Source of the DNA: UBA6115 sp012514225
Lineage (GTDB): Bacteria; Bacillota; Clostridia; Christensenellales; Aristaeellaceae
DNA: 64,000 bases
Direction: 5' to 3'
Assembly: GCA_036756425.1 (NCBI GenBank)
Contig: DAIOLC010000005.1
Span: 29,139 to 93,138, forward strand
The position numbers were made by a program, and so were the translations under genes. The notes below the pieces were generated by a model. It was not told the DNA's origin. It made no database searches and saw only the letters and a list, made by a program, of their open reading frames with translations. Shown here piece after piece: positions 16,626 to 25,498 of this stretch; the stretch's first letter is position 1, and each line of letters starts with the position of its first letter.

Positions 16626-17167
16626 TCGCCCGCGCCGCCTTCGGAGAGCCGGCTCAGGATAAAATCGTAAATGTCCCGCGCGCCGTCCGGCCAGGCCAGG
16701 CGGAAGCGCTCCGCCAGCTCGGCCGTGGGCAGGGACAGGTCCAGCGACATCAGGCGCATGCCGCCCTCGGCTACGCCCATACGGGCGTGGTACTCGTTTC
16801 TCCCCTCGTGGGAGACCTCGGCGAACAGCTCCCGCTCCCGCTTCAGCCGGGCGCGGTAATCCGGCGCCGCCGCCCGGATTTTCTCCAGCACGCTGGTGCC
16901 CACGCGCTGGGAGAACAGCGCGATGGCCTCCCCGCCCGGCGGGGCGAGGGTATAGCGGTCGTCCCCGCGCTCCGGCTCCTTTTGCAGCTGGCCGCCCCGG
17001 GTCAGGTCGTACAGCGCGCTTTGCAGGTCGAAGTAGTTCATCAGGTCGTTTTCCGCCATGAAGGCAATCAGCTGCAGGTTGGTGCAGGACCCCAGCTCGC
17101 TGACGGCAAAGAGCGTCAGCAGCTTGCGCTCCGTTTCTCCCAGGCGGAAGACCGGCAACTCAGCCAT
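16622..17167 (-). CDS. DUF4364 family protein
   Basis: 181 residues from ATG 17167; the frame extends upstream but this start sits in the end of the helicase gene (8-base overlap) and matches the family N-terminus. DUF4364 proteins are small Firmicute proteins of unknown function with a winged-helix-like N-terminal half. Here the first 75 residues (ETERKLLTLFAVSELGSCTN, LQLIAFMAENDLMNYFDLQS, ALYDLTRGGQLQKE) fit such a fold, so a regulator is plausible. The rest is predicted alpha/beta with no catalytic motif. Embedded in the long overlapping operon. Confidence 0.85.
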   Translation of the reverse strand: MAELPVFRLGETERKLLTLFAVSELGSCTNLQLIAFMAENDLMNYFDLQSALYDLTRGGQLQKEPERGDDRYTLAPPGGEAIALFSQRVGTSVLEKIRAAAPDYRARLKRERELFAEVSHEGRNEYHARMGVAEGGMRLMSLDLSLPTAELAERFRLAWPDGARDIYDFILSRLSEGGAGE

Positions 17168-19460
17168 GCTCGCCCGCCTCCTCCTGCCGCCCGGCCCAGA
17201 ACGCCCGGGCGAGCGACGATATTTCCTCACCGGAATATACCCTCCTGGGGCGGAGGTGCCCGGGCATCAGCGCGGAAACCCGCTTTTGGGCATAGCGGTC
17301 GTCCATCAGCAGCAGCACGCCGCGGTCCGCGTCCGAGCGGATGAGCCGGCCGGCGGCCTGCAGCACCCGGTGCATGCCGGGAATCTGGTAGGCGTAGGCA
17401 AAGCCGTCCCCGAAGGCTTCCCGCATCCGCCCGCGGTACAATTCGCGCTCCGGGTTGACCTGGGGCAATCCCACGCCCAGCACGGCGGCGCCGATCAAGG
17501 CCGTCCCCGGCAGGTCCACCCCCTCGGCGAACACGCCGCCCAGCACGCACAGACCCAGTACGGGCGCGTCGCCGGCGGTGAAGGCGCCGAGGAAGTCGCT
17601 GCGCTGCGTTTCGTCCATCCGGGGGCGCTGGGCGAGGAGGGGAAGGGCGGGCCGCGCCTGTTCCAGCAGCGGCAGCAGGGCCTGCAGGTAGGCGAAGGAG
17701 GGCAGGTAGGCGATGTACTTGCCGGGCTTGCTGTAAAACAGGGCCTGCAGCGCTTCCGCCGCGGGGGCCAGGCTGGCCTCGCGCGCGCCAAATCGCGTGT
17801 TGAGCGGCAATTGCAGGGTCAGCAGATGCTCCGGCGGGAAGGGCGAGGGCAGGTTCAGGCAGGCGTCCTCCGCTTCCCCGCCCAGCGTTTCCCGCATGGC
17901 GGAAAGCGGCAGCAGGGTGGCGGAATAGTAGACGCAGCCGGCCAGGCGGCGGGAGGCTTCCCGCAGGTGGGGAGCGGGGTTGAGACACAGCACGCGGATA
18001 TGGCCCGTTTTCTTGTCCGCATCCCGGGTCAGCGCGTAGTCCTCCGGGGTTTCCCGCATCCGGTTGGCGGCGGAGAGGAAGGAAATCAGCCCGCGGACGG
18101 TCTCCGCGGCGCCGGGGGCGTGCGTTTGCGAAAGGGCTGCCAGCAGGGCGGCGGCCGCGCCGGCCAGCGTTTCGTCGCCGAAGGGGTCGCCCTCCCGGCA
18201 GACCGCGTCCCGCAGGGCGGTGCAGGCGCGGTACACGCCGCCCCGGCCCAGGGCTTTGCTGGCGGCGCGCCGGAACTCCAGCAGCCGGCGCAGGCTGATT
18301 TCGCCGGAGAGCATCTCCCGCGCGCGGTCGGGCAGGTTGTGCGCCTCGTCCACCAGCAGGGTGACCCCGCGGGGGCGGTCGAAGACGCGGCTCAGGCGCA
18401 CCTGGGGGTCAAAGGCGTAGTTGTAGTCGCACACCACCAAATCCGCGATTTCACACAGGGCGAGGGAAAACTCGAAAGGGCACAGCCCGTGGCGCTCCGC
18501 GGCCGAGAGGACGTACCCGGTGTCCCAGTCCCCGGCGTCCAGCGCCTCTTCCAGGGCCGCCGGCTGGCGCAGGTAGTGGCCCTTCGCCCGGGGGCAGAAA
18601 TCCGGGTGGCAGCGCACCTGCTCCATGGGACAGAGGGACTCCTTGGCGGCCAGCGTCAGGAAGTGGAGCGGCAGGCCCGACGACCGCATCCGGGCGGCTT
18701 CCTTTGCCACGGAGGCGCGCTGGGTGCCCCGCGCGGTCAGGCAGAAAACCTGGCGGTTCTTCCCTTGCCCCAGCGCCTTGAGCGCGGGGAAGAGCACCGC
18801 GGCGCTCTTGCCGGTGCCGGTAGGCATCACGGCGAACAGGCGCCTGCGGCGCGCGATGGCGAGATAGGCCTGCTCCGCCATCTCCCGCTGCCCGGGGCGG
18901 TATTCCGGGTAGGGGAAGGGCAGCCCGGCCAGCGCCGCGTCCCGCCGCAGCGCCCGCTGCCGCAGCCGGGCATGCCAGGCGGCGTAGGGCCGCAGCAAAC
19001 CAAAAAAGGCGGTCTCCAGGCGCGGAGCCGGCCAGGCCTCGTCAAACGCGGCCTTCACGCGGCCTTCCGGGGTTACGTAGGATACCCGCAGGCGCACGCA
19101 ACCCAGGCTGTCCCGGCGGGCGAGCATGAAGCCGTAGCAGGCCGCCTGCAGGAGGTGCTCCGGCAGCGGCCGCTCCGGCACGTCCGGCGGGCAGAGCTTG
19201 ATTTCCTCGATGGTTGGCGGGGACGTCCCGGGGTCGTACAGGTCCATGCGGCCGGTGACGCGCAGGGGCAGCCCCGCCTCCCCGCCTTCCCAGGAAAGCG
19301 CGGATTCCGCGGCGCCTGCGCTTTCGCCCTGGCGGGCCAGGTGGCCCCGGCGGCCCAACTCCATCAGCTGGGCGGAGACGGGCAGGATGTCCGGCGGGAA
19401 GACGGAGAAAGCGACCAGCGCGCGCACGGAGACCCGCAGGGCGGCGGGCGTGTCGCTCAC
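17160..19460 (-). CDS. Cas4/RecB-like nuclease fused to a DinG/XPD-type iron-sulfur helicase
   Basis: 766 residues. The N-terminal 170 residues carry a PD-(D/E)xK nuclease pattern: TGRMDLYD with Asp73, IEEIK at 84-88 and QAACYGFML at 105-113. The helicase is superfamily 2: Walker A MPTGTGKS (212-219), DEAH (371-374), a C-terminal VLQAAGRLIRSDADRG motif VI. Cys277, Cys284, Cys289 and Cys327 are spaced like the four ligands of the XPD-family [4Fe-4S] domain, inserted between motifs I and II. Such proteins unwind 5' to 3' at damaged or structured DNA. It overlaps truA by 4 bases and DUF4364 by 8. Confidence 0.9.
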   Translation of the reverse strand: MSDTPAALRVSVRALVAFSVFPPDILPVSAQLMELGRRGHLARQGESAGAAESALSWEGGEAGLPLRVTGRMDLYDPGTSPPTIEEIKLCPPDVPERPLPEHLLQAACYGFMLARRDSLGCVRLRVSYVTPEGRVKAAFDEAWPAPRLETAFFGLLRPYAAWHARLRQRALRRDAALAGLPFPYPEYRPGQREMAEQAYLAIARRRRLFAVMPTGTGKSAAVLFPALKALGQGKNRQVFCLTARGTQRASVAKEAARMRSSGLPLHFLTLAAKESLCPMEQVRCHPDFCPRAKGHYLRQPAALEEALDAGDWDTGYVLSAAERHGLCPFEFSLALCEIADLVVCDYNYAFDPQVRLSRVFDRPRGVTLLVDEAHNLPDRAREMLSGEISLRRLLEFRRAASKALGRGGVYRACTALRDAVCREGDPFGDETLAGAAAALLAALSQTHAPGAAETVRGLISFLSAANRMRETPEDYALTRDADKKTGHIRVLCLNPAPHLREASRRLAGCVYYSATLLPLSAMRETLGGEAEDACLNLPSPFPPEHLLTLQLPLNTRFGAREASLAPAAEALQALFYSKPGKYIAYLPSFAYLQALLPLLEQARPALPLLAQRPRMDETQRSDFLGAFTAGDAPVLGLCVLGGVFAEGVDLPGTALIGAAVLGVGLPQVNPERELYRGRMREAFGDGFAYAYQIPGMHRVLQAAGRLIRSDADRGVLLLMDDRYAQKRVSALMPGHLRPRRVYSGEEISSLARAFWAGRQEEAGEHG

Positions 19461-20212
19461 GTCAGGCCCTCGTAGTCGACCCGCACCAGCGTCAGGCCCC
19501 GGGCGGGCGCGGTAGGCCCCAGCGCCAGGCGGTCGCCGCTTTCAAAGGCGCGGAGGAAGGCGTCCGGCGGCAGTTTGCAAAGGCCGACTTGGATCAGGGT
19601 GCCGGCGATGATGCGCACCATGTTGTACAAAAAGGCGTCGCCCGACACCGTCAGCACCCATTCCTCGCCCCGGTACTCCAGGCGCGCGGCAAACAGGGTG
19701 CGCACGGTGGTTTTCGCGCTGCCGCCGGCCGCCTGGAAGGCCTTGAAATCATGCCATCCCGGCAGGCTGCCGAGGGCCTCCCGCATTTTGCCTTCGTCCA
19801 GCGGCAGGGGGACGAAGGCGGCGAAGTGCCGCAGCAGGGCGCCGGGCTGGCGCCGGTTGAGGATGCGGTATTGGTATTCCTTGCCGGTCGCCGAAAACCG
19901 CGCGTGCAGCCCCGGGTCCACCCGCTGGGCGCGGGTCGCGCGGACGTCCGGCGGCAGGAGGGTGTTGAGCACGAAGGGCCACTTGTCGTCCGGGATGCCA
20001 GCCGCGGTGTCGAAATGGGCGCGCTGGCCCAGCGCGTGCACGCCCGCGTCGGTGCGGCTGGCGCCGGTGACCTGCACGGGGCGGCGCGTGGCCTTCCCCA
20101 GCGCGGTCTCCACTTCCTCCTGCACGCTCCTGCCGTTGATCTGGCGCTGCCAGCCGGAAAAGCGGGTGCCGTCGTATTCCAGGGTCAGCAGGATGCGGCG
20201 GGGGCCGTTCAT
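19457..20212 (-). CDS. truA: tRNA pseudouridine(38-40) synthase
   Basis: 251 residues, typical for TruA. N-terminal LTLEYDGTRFSGWQRQ, the catalytic loop ASRTDAGVHALGQ with nucleophile Asp55, YRILNRRQPGAL and VSGDAFLYNMVRIIAGTL are all family signatures. It isomerises uridines in the tRNA anticodon stem. In many Firmicutes truA follows ecfA1-ecfA2-ecfT, and that order holds here; the ribosomal protein genes usually around it are absent. Confidence 0.97.
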   Translation of the reverse strand: MNGPRRILLTLEYDGTRFSGWQRQINGRSVQEEVETALGKATRRPVQVTGASRTDAGVHALGQRAHFDTAAGIPDDKWPFVLNTLLPPDVRATRAQRVDPGLHARFSATGKEYQYRILNRRQPGALLRHFAAFVPLPLDEGKMREALGSLPGWHDFKAFQAAGGSAKTTVRTLFAARLEYRGEEWVLTVSGDAFLYNMVRIIAGTLIQVGLCKLPPDAFLRAFESGDRLALGPTAPARGLTLVRVDYEGLT

Positions 20213-21012
20213 TTAATAAATCCCGGCAGGAGGAGGACGAGGTAAAGCAGGGCCATCGTCAGGAAGGCGACGGCGTCCCGGCGGCGGAACTTCAACACGT
20301 GCAGCCGGGTGCGGCCCTCCCCGCCGCGGTAGCAGCGGGCTTCCATGGCCATGGCCAGGTCGCCCGCCCGGCGGAAAGCGCTGACGAACAGCGGCACCAG
20401 CAGGGGAATCATCGCCTTGGCCCGCTTGACAAGGTTGCCGCTTTCAAAGTCCGCACCCCGCGCGGTCTGGGCCTTCATGATTTTGTCGGCCTCCTCCACC
20501 AGGGTGGGGATGAATCGCAGCGCGATGGTCATCATCATCGCCATCTCGTGGGCGGGAAACTTGAACACCTTCAGCGGCGAGGCCAGCCGCTCCAGCCCGT
20601 CCGTCAGCGTGACGGGGGCGGTGGTCAGGGTCAGGATGCTGCTGCCGGTGACCAGGAACACCAGCCGGAGGGAGAAGTGCACGGCGTTCATCAGCCCCTC
20701 CTGCTTGACAACGACGGGCCCGATGCGGAGCAGCTCGGTCGTCCCGGCGCCGAAGAACAGGTTGAGGATGAAGGTGAAGGCCAGCAGGATGCGCATGGGG
20801 CGCAGGCTCCGGAGCATCAGGGCGGCGGGCAGCTTCGACATCCAGGCCGCGAAGGCCAGGTAGAGGGCGACGGGGATGTACAGCCACAGGTCGCGCACCA
20901 GGAACACCGCGATGAGGTAGAGGAAGGCCAGGACGATTTTGGCGCGCGGGTCCAGCCGGTGCACCGGGCTGTCCACCGGGTAATACTGCCCCAGGGTGAT
21001 GTCACGCAGCAT
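20209..21012 (-). CDS. ecfT: ECF transporter transmembrane subunit
   Basis: 267 residues. EcfT couples the EcfA1/EcfA2 ATPases to exchangeable substrate-binding S components for vitamins and metals. N-terminal DSPVHRLDPRAKIVLAFLYL is typical, followed by five or six membrane helices. The two coupling-helix signatures are present as QTARGADF and EARCYRGG. It overlaps ecfA2 by 11 bases and truA by 4. No S component gene is in the window, fitting a group II module that serves several S components. Confidence 0.95.
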   Translation of the reverse strand: MLRDITLGQYYPVDSPVHRLDPRAKIVLAFLYLIAVFLVRDLWLYIPVALYLAFAAWMSKLPAALMLRSLRPMRILLAFTFILNLFFGAGTTELLRIGPVVVKQEGLMNAVHFSLRLVFLVTGSSILTLTTAPVTLTDGLERLASPLKVFKFPAHEMAMMMTIALRFIPTLVEEADKIMKAQTARGADFESGNLVKRAKAMIPLLVPLFVSAFRRAGDLAMAMEARCYRGGEGRTRLHVLKFRRRDAVAFLTMALLYLVLLLPGFIK

Positions 21013-21862
21013 CGCCGTCCCCCCCTTTGATGAGCAGGGCGAGTTCCGCCGCGATGTCCTCCAGCCGGGCGCGCTCGGCCAGTTCCAGCCCGCCTTCCCG
21101 CAGCAGGCGCGCCAGCTTGAACCCCTGGGGCACGTCCAGGCCCATCCGGGTCAGCCGGTCGTACTGCGAGAAGACCTCTTCGGCCGTGCCCTCCATGGCC
21201 AGGGCGCCCTTTTCCAGCACCGCGACCCGGGTGGCCAGCCGCGCCACGTCGTCCATGGCGTGGGAAATCAGCACCACCGTGGTGCCGGAGCGGTTCAGCC
21301 GCTGCACGTCCTCCAGCAGGAAGTCCCGTCCCCGCGGGTCCAGCCCGGCGGTGGGCTCGTCCAGCACCAGCACGCGCGGCCGCATGGCCAGGACGCCCGC
21401 CAGCGCGGCGCGGCGCATCTGGCCGCCGGAGAGCTCAAAGGGCGAGCGCGGGCTGATTTCGCCGAAGTCCAGCCCCACCAGCGCCAGCGCCTCCCGAACC
21501 CGCGCGTCGATTTCCGCGTCGGACAGGCCCATGTTCCGGGGGCCGAAGGCGACGTCCTTGTAGACGGTTTCCTCAAACAGCTGGTGCTCCGGGTACTGGA
21601 ACACCAGCCCGACCTGGAAGCGCAGCGCGCGGCGGTTGGCGTCCCCGGCGTTGATGTCCTGCCCGTCCAGCAGCACGCGGCCGGAGGTGGGCTTCAGCAG
21701 GCCGTTGAGGTGCTGGGCCAGGGTGGACTTGCCCGAGCCCGTGTGGCCGATCAGGGCCAGCAGCTCGCCGTCCCGGACGGTCAGGTCGACCTTGTCCAGC
21801 GCCACGGTGGTCTGGGGGCCGGAGCGGTAGGCGTGGCTTACCTGTTCAAGCACGAGGGGCAC
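21002..21862 (-). CDS. ecfA2: ECF transporter ATPase EcfA2
   Basis: 286 residues from a GTG at 21862, chosen because GGAGGT lies 9 bases upstream; the frame extends further up inside ecfA1 but without support. Domains: Walker A IGHTGSGKST (38-47), Q-loop LVFQYPEHQLFEETV, signature ELSGGQMRRAALAGVL, Walker B RVLVLDEPTAGLDP and switch His in VVLISHAMDD. The C-terminal extension after residue 235 is typical of EcfA proteins. Overlaps ecfA1 by 25 bases. Confidence 0.95.
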   Translation of the reverse strand: MPLVLEQVSHAYRSGPQTTVALDKVDLTVRDGELLALIGHTGSGKSTLAQHLNGLLKPTSGRVLLDGQDINAGDANRRALRFQVGLVFQYPEHQLFEETVYKDVAFGPRNMGLSDAEIDARVREALALVGLDFGEISPRSPFELSGGQMRRAALAGVLAMRPRVLVLDEPTAGLDPRGRDFLLEDVQRLNRSGTTVVLISHAMDDVARLATRVAVLEKGALAMEGTAEEVFSQYDRLTRMGLDVPQGFKLARLLREGGLELAERARLEDIAAELALLIKGGDGDAA

Positions 21863-22692
21863 AGCCGCTTCACCTCCTCCACCATTTCGTCCACCGTCAG
21901 GATGTCCGCGCGCGCCGGGACGCCCCGCTCCTGGAGCAGCCGCGCCAGCCGGGTCATCGGTGGCACGTCCAGCCGCAGGGCGCGCAGCGCGTCCACCTGC
22001 GAGAAGACCGCCTTCGGGGTCCCGTCCATGGCGACCCGCCCGTGGTCCATCACCAGCACGCGCCCGGCCAGGGCGGCCTCCTCCATGAAATGGGTAATCC
22101 ACACCACGGTGATGCCGGCGTCGCGGTTGAGCGCGCGCACGGTGTCCAGCACCTCCTTGCGCCCCTGGGGGTCCAGCATCGCGGTGGCCTCGTCCAGGAT
22201 AAGCGCCTCCGGCCGCATGGCCAGGATGCCGGCGATGGCGACGCGCTGCTTCTGCCCGCCGGAGAGCAGGTGGGGCGCGCGGTCGCGGAAATCGTACATG
22301 CCCGTCAGGCGGAGCGCCTCGTCAATCCGGGCGGGCATCTCGTCCGTGGGCACGCCGATGTTTTCCAGCCCGAAGGCCACGTCGTCGTAGACCTGGGTGG
22401 CGACCAGCTGGTTGTCCGGGTTCTGGAAGACCATGCCGGCGGTGCGGCGGATGTCCCAGGTGTAGCGGTCCTCCCGGGTGTCCATGCCGCTGACGGTCAC
22501 GCTGCCCCCGGTGGGCAGGTACAGGCCGTTGAGCAGCTTCGCCAGGGTGGACTTGCCCGAACCGTTGTGCCCCAGCACGGCCAGGAACTGGCCCCGGGGC
22601 ACGTCGAAGCTGACGCCGGTGAGCGCCGGCGGCGACTCCGGGTCGTAGCGGTATTCCAGGTCCGAAACGGTCAGGTGGGGCGCGTCGGTCAT
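21838..22692 (-). CDS. ecfA1: ECF transporter ATPase EcfA1
   Basis: 284 residues. Walker A LGHNGSGKST (40-49), Q-loop MVFQNPDNQLVATQVYDDVA, signature HLLSGGQKQRVAIAGIL, Walker B ALILDEATAMLDPQG, switch His in VVWITHFMEEA. The QNPDNQ wording is characteristic of EcfA1. It forms a heterodimer with EcfA2 to drive uptake. The start overlaps the tgt stop by 4 bases. Confidence 0.96.
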   Translation of the reverse strand: MTDAPHLTVSDLEYRYDPESPPALTGVSFDVPRGQFLAVLGHNGSGKSTLAKLLNGLYLPTGGSVTVSGMDTREDRYTWDIRRTAGMVFQNPDNQLVATQVYDDVAFGLENIGVPTDEMPARIDEALRLTGMYDFRDRAPHLLSGGQKQRVAIAGILAMRPEALILDEATAMLDPQGRKEVLDTVRALNRDAGITVVWITHFMEEAALAGRVLVMDHGRVAMDGTPKAVFSQVDALRALRLDVPPMTRLARLLQERGVPARADILTVDEMVEEVKRLCPSCLNR

Positions 22693-23834
22693 GTCGTCTC
22701 CCCGCGGTTGAAGGCGCCGCGCATGTCGAATTCCCGGTAAAAGTCCTTCATGTAGTCAAGGTAGCGGTCCTCCCGGATGGCCTGCCGGGCGCCTTCCATC
22801 AGCCGGGCCAGGTAGCGCAGGTTGTGGACGCTGCACAGGCGGGCGCCGGTGATTTCGTCGGTGGCGATGAGGTGGCGGATGTAGGCGCGGGAGTAGTTCC
22901 GGCAGGCCTCGCAGTCGCAGCCCTCCTCCAATGGCCGGAAGTCCGCCTTATAGGCCGCGTTCCGCACCACCAGCCGACCTTCCCGGGTCAGCACGGTGCC
23001 GTTGCGCGCGATGCGGGTGGCCAGCACGCAGTCGAACATGTCCACGCCCCGCAGCACGCCTTCCAGCAGGCAGTCCGGCGTTCCCACGCCCATCAGGTAG
23101 CGCGGCTTGTCCCGTGGCAGGAGGGGCAGGGTGTGCTCCAGCATGTCATACATGGTTTCCTTGGGCTCGCCCACCGACAGGCCGCCGATGCCGTAGCCGG
23201 GAAAGTCCATGTCCGCGAGGGCGCGGGCGGATTCCCGTCGCAGCTCAGGGTAGAAGGCGCCTTGCACGATGCCGAAGAGCGCCTGGTCCTCCCGGGTATG
23301 GGCTTTCTTGCAGCGCAGCGCCCAGCGGTGTGTGCGCTCCATGTCCTCCCGTGCCTTTTCCTCCCCGCAGGGGTAGGGGGAGCACACGTCGAAGGCCATC
23401 GCGATGTCCGCGCCCAGCTTCTGCTGGATGTCCACCGCGCTTTCCGGGCTCATGAACAAGGGGCTGCCGTCCAGGTGGCTGCGGAAGGCCACGCCCTCCT
23501 CGGTCATGCGGTTGAGCCCGGAGAGGGAGAACACCTGGTAGCCGCCCGAGTCCGTGAGCAGGGGCCGGTCCCAGGCCATGAAGGCGTGCAGGCCGCCCGC
23601 CTCCCGGATGAGGTCCTCCCCGGGGCGCAGGTGCAGGTGGTAGGTGTTGGCCAGCACGATGGAGGCGCCGATTTCCTTCATCTCCCGCGAGGTCATCGCC
23701 TTGACGACGGCCTGGGTGCCCACCGGCATGTACACCGGGGTTTCCACCGGCCCGTGCGGGGTGTCAAGGACGCCCAGCCGGGCGCCGGACTGGCGGCAGG
23801 TGTGCTCCAGGCGGAAGGTGACGGGTGAGGGCAT
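22689..23834 (-). CDS. tgt: Queuine/preQ1 tRNA-ribosyltransferase
   Basis: 381 residues, standard length. Tgt exchanges guanine-34 for preQ1 in GUN-anticodon tRNAs. Signatures: ANTYHLHLRPGEDLI, LTDSGGYQVFSL with the active-site Asp, GGLSVGEPKETMYDML, and MFDCVLATRIARNGTVLT. The zinc site CDCEACRNYSRAYIRHL is complete with the later His in LCSVHNLRYL. No queuosine biosynthesis genes or queA neighbour are in the window. Confidence 0.97.
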   Translation of the reverse strand: MPSPVTFRLEHTCRQSGARLGVLDTPHGPVETPVYMPVGTQAVVKAMTSREMKEIGASIVLANTYHLHLRPGEDLIREAGGLHAFMAWDRPLLTDSGGYQVFSLSGLNRMTEEGVAFRSHLDGSPLFMSPESAVDIQQKLGADIAMAFDVCSPYPCGEEKAREDMERTHRWALRCKKAHTREDQALFGIVQGAFYPELRRESARALADMDFPGYGIGGLSVGEPKETMYDMLEHTLPLLPRDKPRYLMGVGTPDCLLEGVLRGVDMFDCVLATRIARNGTVLTREGRLVVRNAAYKADFRPLEEGCDCEACRNYSRAYIRHLIATDEITGARLCSVHNLRYLARLMEGARQAIREDRYLDYMKDFYREFDMRGAFNRGETT

Positions 23835-23894
23835 GGCGCTCCTTGCTGGGTCGGTTCGTTCGGCGGGGTCCGGGCGGGGCTTTCCGCGCTCTGC

Positions 23895-24641
23895 TTACGG
23901 CGCGATGTCCGGCCACACCCGGGTCAGGCCGTCCAGCTCCCGGGCGTAAGGCGCGAAATGCGGGCTGCGGGGCCAGGGCGCAGGCAGGTATTCGGGCGGG
24001 CAGACGAAGACCATGCCCTTGCCGGTCACCGGGTGGGCGAAGCGCAGGCGCATGCCCCACAGTGCGATGAGGGATTCCCCCGCGCCGCGCGGGTTGTAGC
24101 GCGCGTCGCCCAGCAGGGGGTGGCCGAAGTGGGCCATCTGGGCGCGGATCTGGTGGGAGCGCCCGGTCTGCAGCTTGACGGCGACCAGGCTCTTTTCCGC
24201 GCTGTGGGCGACGGTCTGCCCGGAGAGCACCGCCTCCTTGCCCTGGCGCCTGAGGTAGGCGGGCAGGACGCGCACGGTGTTCTGCGCGGGGTCCTTGACC
24301 AGGTAGTCCTTCAGGGTGAAGCGGTCGGGCGTTTCGCCCGCGCATACCAGCACGTACTCCCGGCTCAGGCCGCCTTCCTTCATTTGCGCCGCGAAGCGCG
24401 CGGCCGCCTTGCTGGTGCGCGCGAAGACCAGCAGCCCGCCCACGGGGCGGTCCATGCGGTGTACCAGGCCCAGGAAGACGTCGCCGGGCTTTTCGTACTT
24501 CTCCTTCAGGTAGCCCTTCAGGACGCCCAGCAGGTCGCGGTCCTGGGTGCGGTCGCCCTGGGTGAGCATGCGGGGCGGCTTGAGGGCGACCAGCACGTGG
24601 TTGTCCTCGAACAGGATGGGTGGAATCGCGCTTTGGCTCAC
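23895..24641 (-). CDS. RluA-family RNA pseudouridine synthase
   Basis: 248 residues from GTG 24641 (AGGAGA 7 bases upstream; the codon overlaps the stop of the preceding gene). RluA family signatures: ILFEDNHVLVALKPPRMLTQ, GLVHRMDRPVGGLLVFART containing the catalytic Asp of the HRLD-like motif (here HRMDRPVGG), KLQTGRSHQIRAQMAHFG and GHPLLGDARYN. No S4 domain, like RluA/RluC short forms, so the exact target uridine in rRNA or tRNA cannot be given. Confidence 0.9.
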   Translation of the reverse strand: MSQSAIPPILFEDNHVLVALKPPRMLTQGDRTQDRDLLGVLKGYLKEKYEKPGDVFLGLVHRMDRPVGGLLVFARTSKAAARFAAQMKEGGLSREYVLVCAGETPDRFTLKDYLVKDPAQNTVRVLPAYLRRQGKEAVLSGQTVAHSAEKSLVAVKLQTGRSHQIRAQMAHFGHPLLGDARYNPRGAGESLIALWGMRLRFAHPVTGKGMVFVCPPEYLPAPWPRSPHFAPYARELDGLTRVWPDIAP

Positions 24642-25498
24642 TTCGTTCTCTCCTTTGGCCGCCACCGCCCCGTTGCGCCGGCGGGCAGCACGCCGCCGGA
24701 GGCGATGGGCAGGCACAGTTCCTGCGCGTCCAGGGCCCCCTCCGGCAGGGCGCGGCGCAGGATGTTGCCCAGGACGGCGGGCTGGAAGCCCGTGGTATAG
24801 CCGTTGATGAGGAAGAACAGCGGCTCCTCCGACAGCAGCCCAGCGCACAGCTCCGCCAGGGGGAAGAGCTCGTCCTCCAATTTCCAGACCTCGCCGCCGG
24901 GGCCCCGGCCGTAGCTGGGCGGGTCCATCAGGATGCCGTCATACCGGCTGCCGCGGCGCAGCTCGCGCCGCACGAAAGCCTTCGCGTCCTCCACGATGTA
25001 TCGGCAGCCGTCCTCCGGGGCGCCGGTCAGGCCGCGGTTTTCCCGCGCCCAGGCGACCATGCCCCGGGCCGCGTCCACATGGGTGACCTTCGCGCCGGAC
25101 ATCGAGAGGGCCAGGGTCGCCCCGCCGGTGTAGGCGAAGAGGTTGAGCACCCTGGCGCCGGGGCGGCCTTCGACCCGGGCGCGCATCCAGTCCCAGTTGC
25201 CGGCCTGCTCGGGGAAGAGGCCGGTGTGCTTGAAGCCCGTGGGCCGCACATAGAACCGCAGGTCCCGGTAGGCGATTTCCCAGCGCTCCGGCAGGGGCTT
25301 TTTGAAGGTCCACGCGCCGCCGCCCGCCGCGCTGCGGGCGTACACGGCGTCCGCCTGCCCCCAAAGGCCGGGCTTTGCCTTCGGCCAGATGACCTGCGGG
25401 TCTGGGCGCGCCAGCAGGTAGTCGCCCCAGCGCTCCAGCTTCATCCCTTCGCCGGCGTCCAGCACCTCGAAATCCCGCCAGGCGTCGCTCAGGAACAC
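24638..25498 (-). CDS. RlmI-type class I SAM-dependent methyltransferase
   Basis: 286 residues from a GTG at 25498 with GGAGGG 6 bases upstream, inside the end of glpK; a longer frame has no start signal. The catalytic half has motif I VLNLFAYTGGATLALS, motif II VTHVDAARGMVAWARENR and motif IV YDGILMDPPSYGRGPGG, the DPPS form seen in rRNA m5C/base methyltransferases related to RlmI/RlmK. The N-terminal 110 residues (FEVLDAGEGMKLERWGDYLL) are a small beta domain. The target is likely rRNA, by family and by its coupling to a pseudouridine synthase. Confidence 0.85.
   Translation of the reverse strand: MFLSDAWRDFEVLDAGEGMKLERWGDYLLARPDPQVIWPKAKPGLWGQADAVYARSAAGGGAWTFKKPLPERWEIAYRDLRFYVRPTGFKHTGLFPEQAGNWDWMRARVEGRPGARVLNLFAYTGGATLALSMSGAKVTHVDAARGMVAWARENRGLTGAPEDGCRYIVEDAKAFVRRELRRGSRYDGILMDPPSYGRGPGGEVWKLEDELFPLAELCAGLLSEEPLFFLINGYTTGFQPAVLGNILRRALPEGALDAQELCLPIASGGVLPAGATGRWRPKERTK

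Noticed and set aside
17058..19475. 805-residue plus-strand frame opposite the nuclease-helicase
   Set aside because: Shadow of the minus-strand gene; no recognisable domain and low-complexity Gly/Gln/Ala text.
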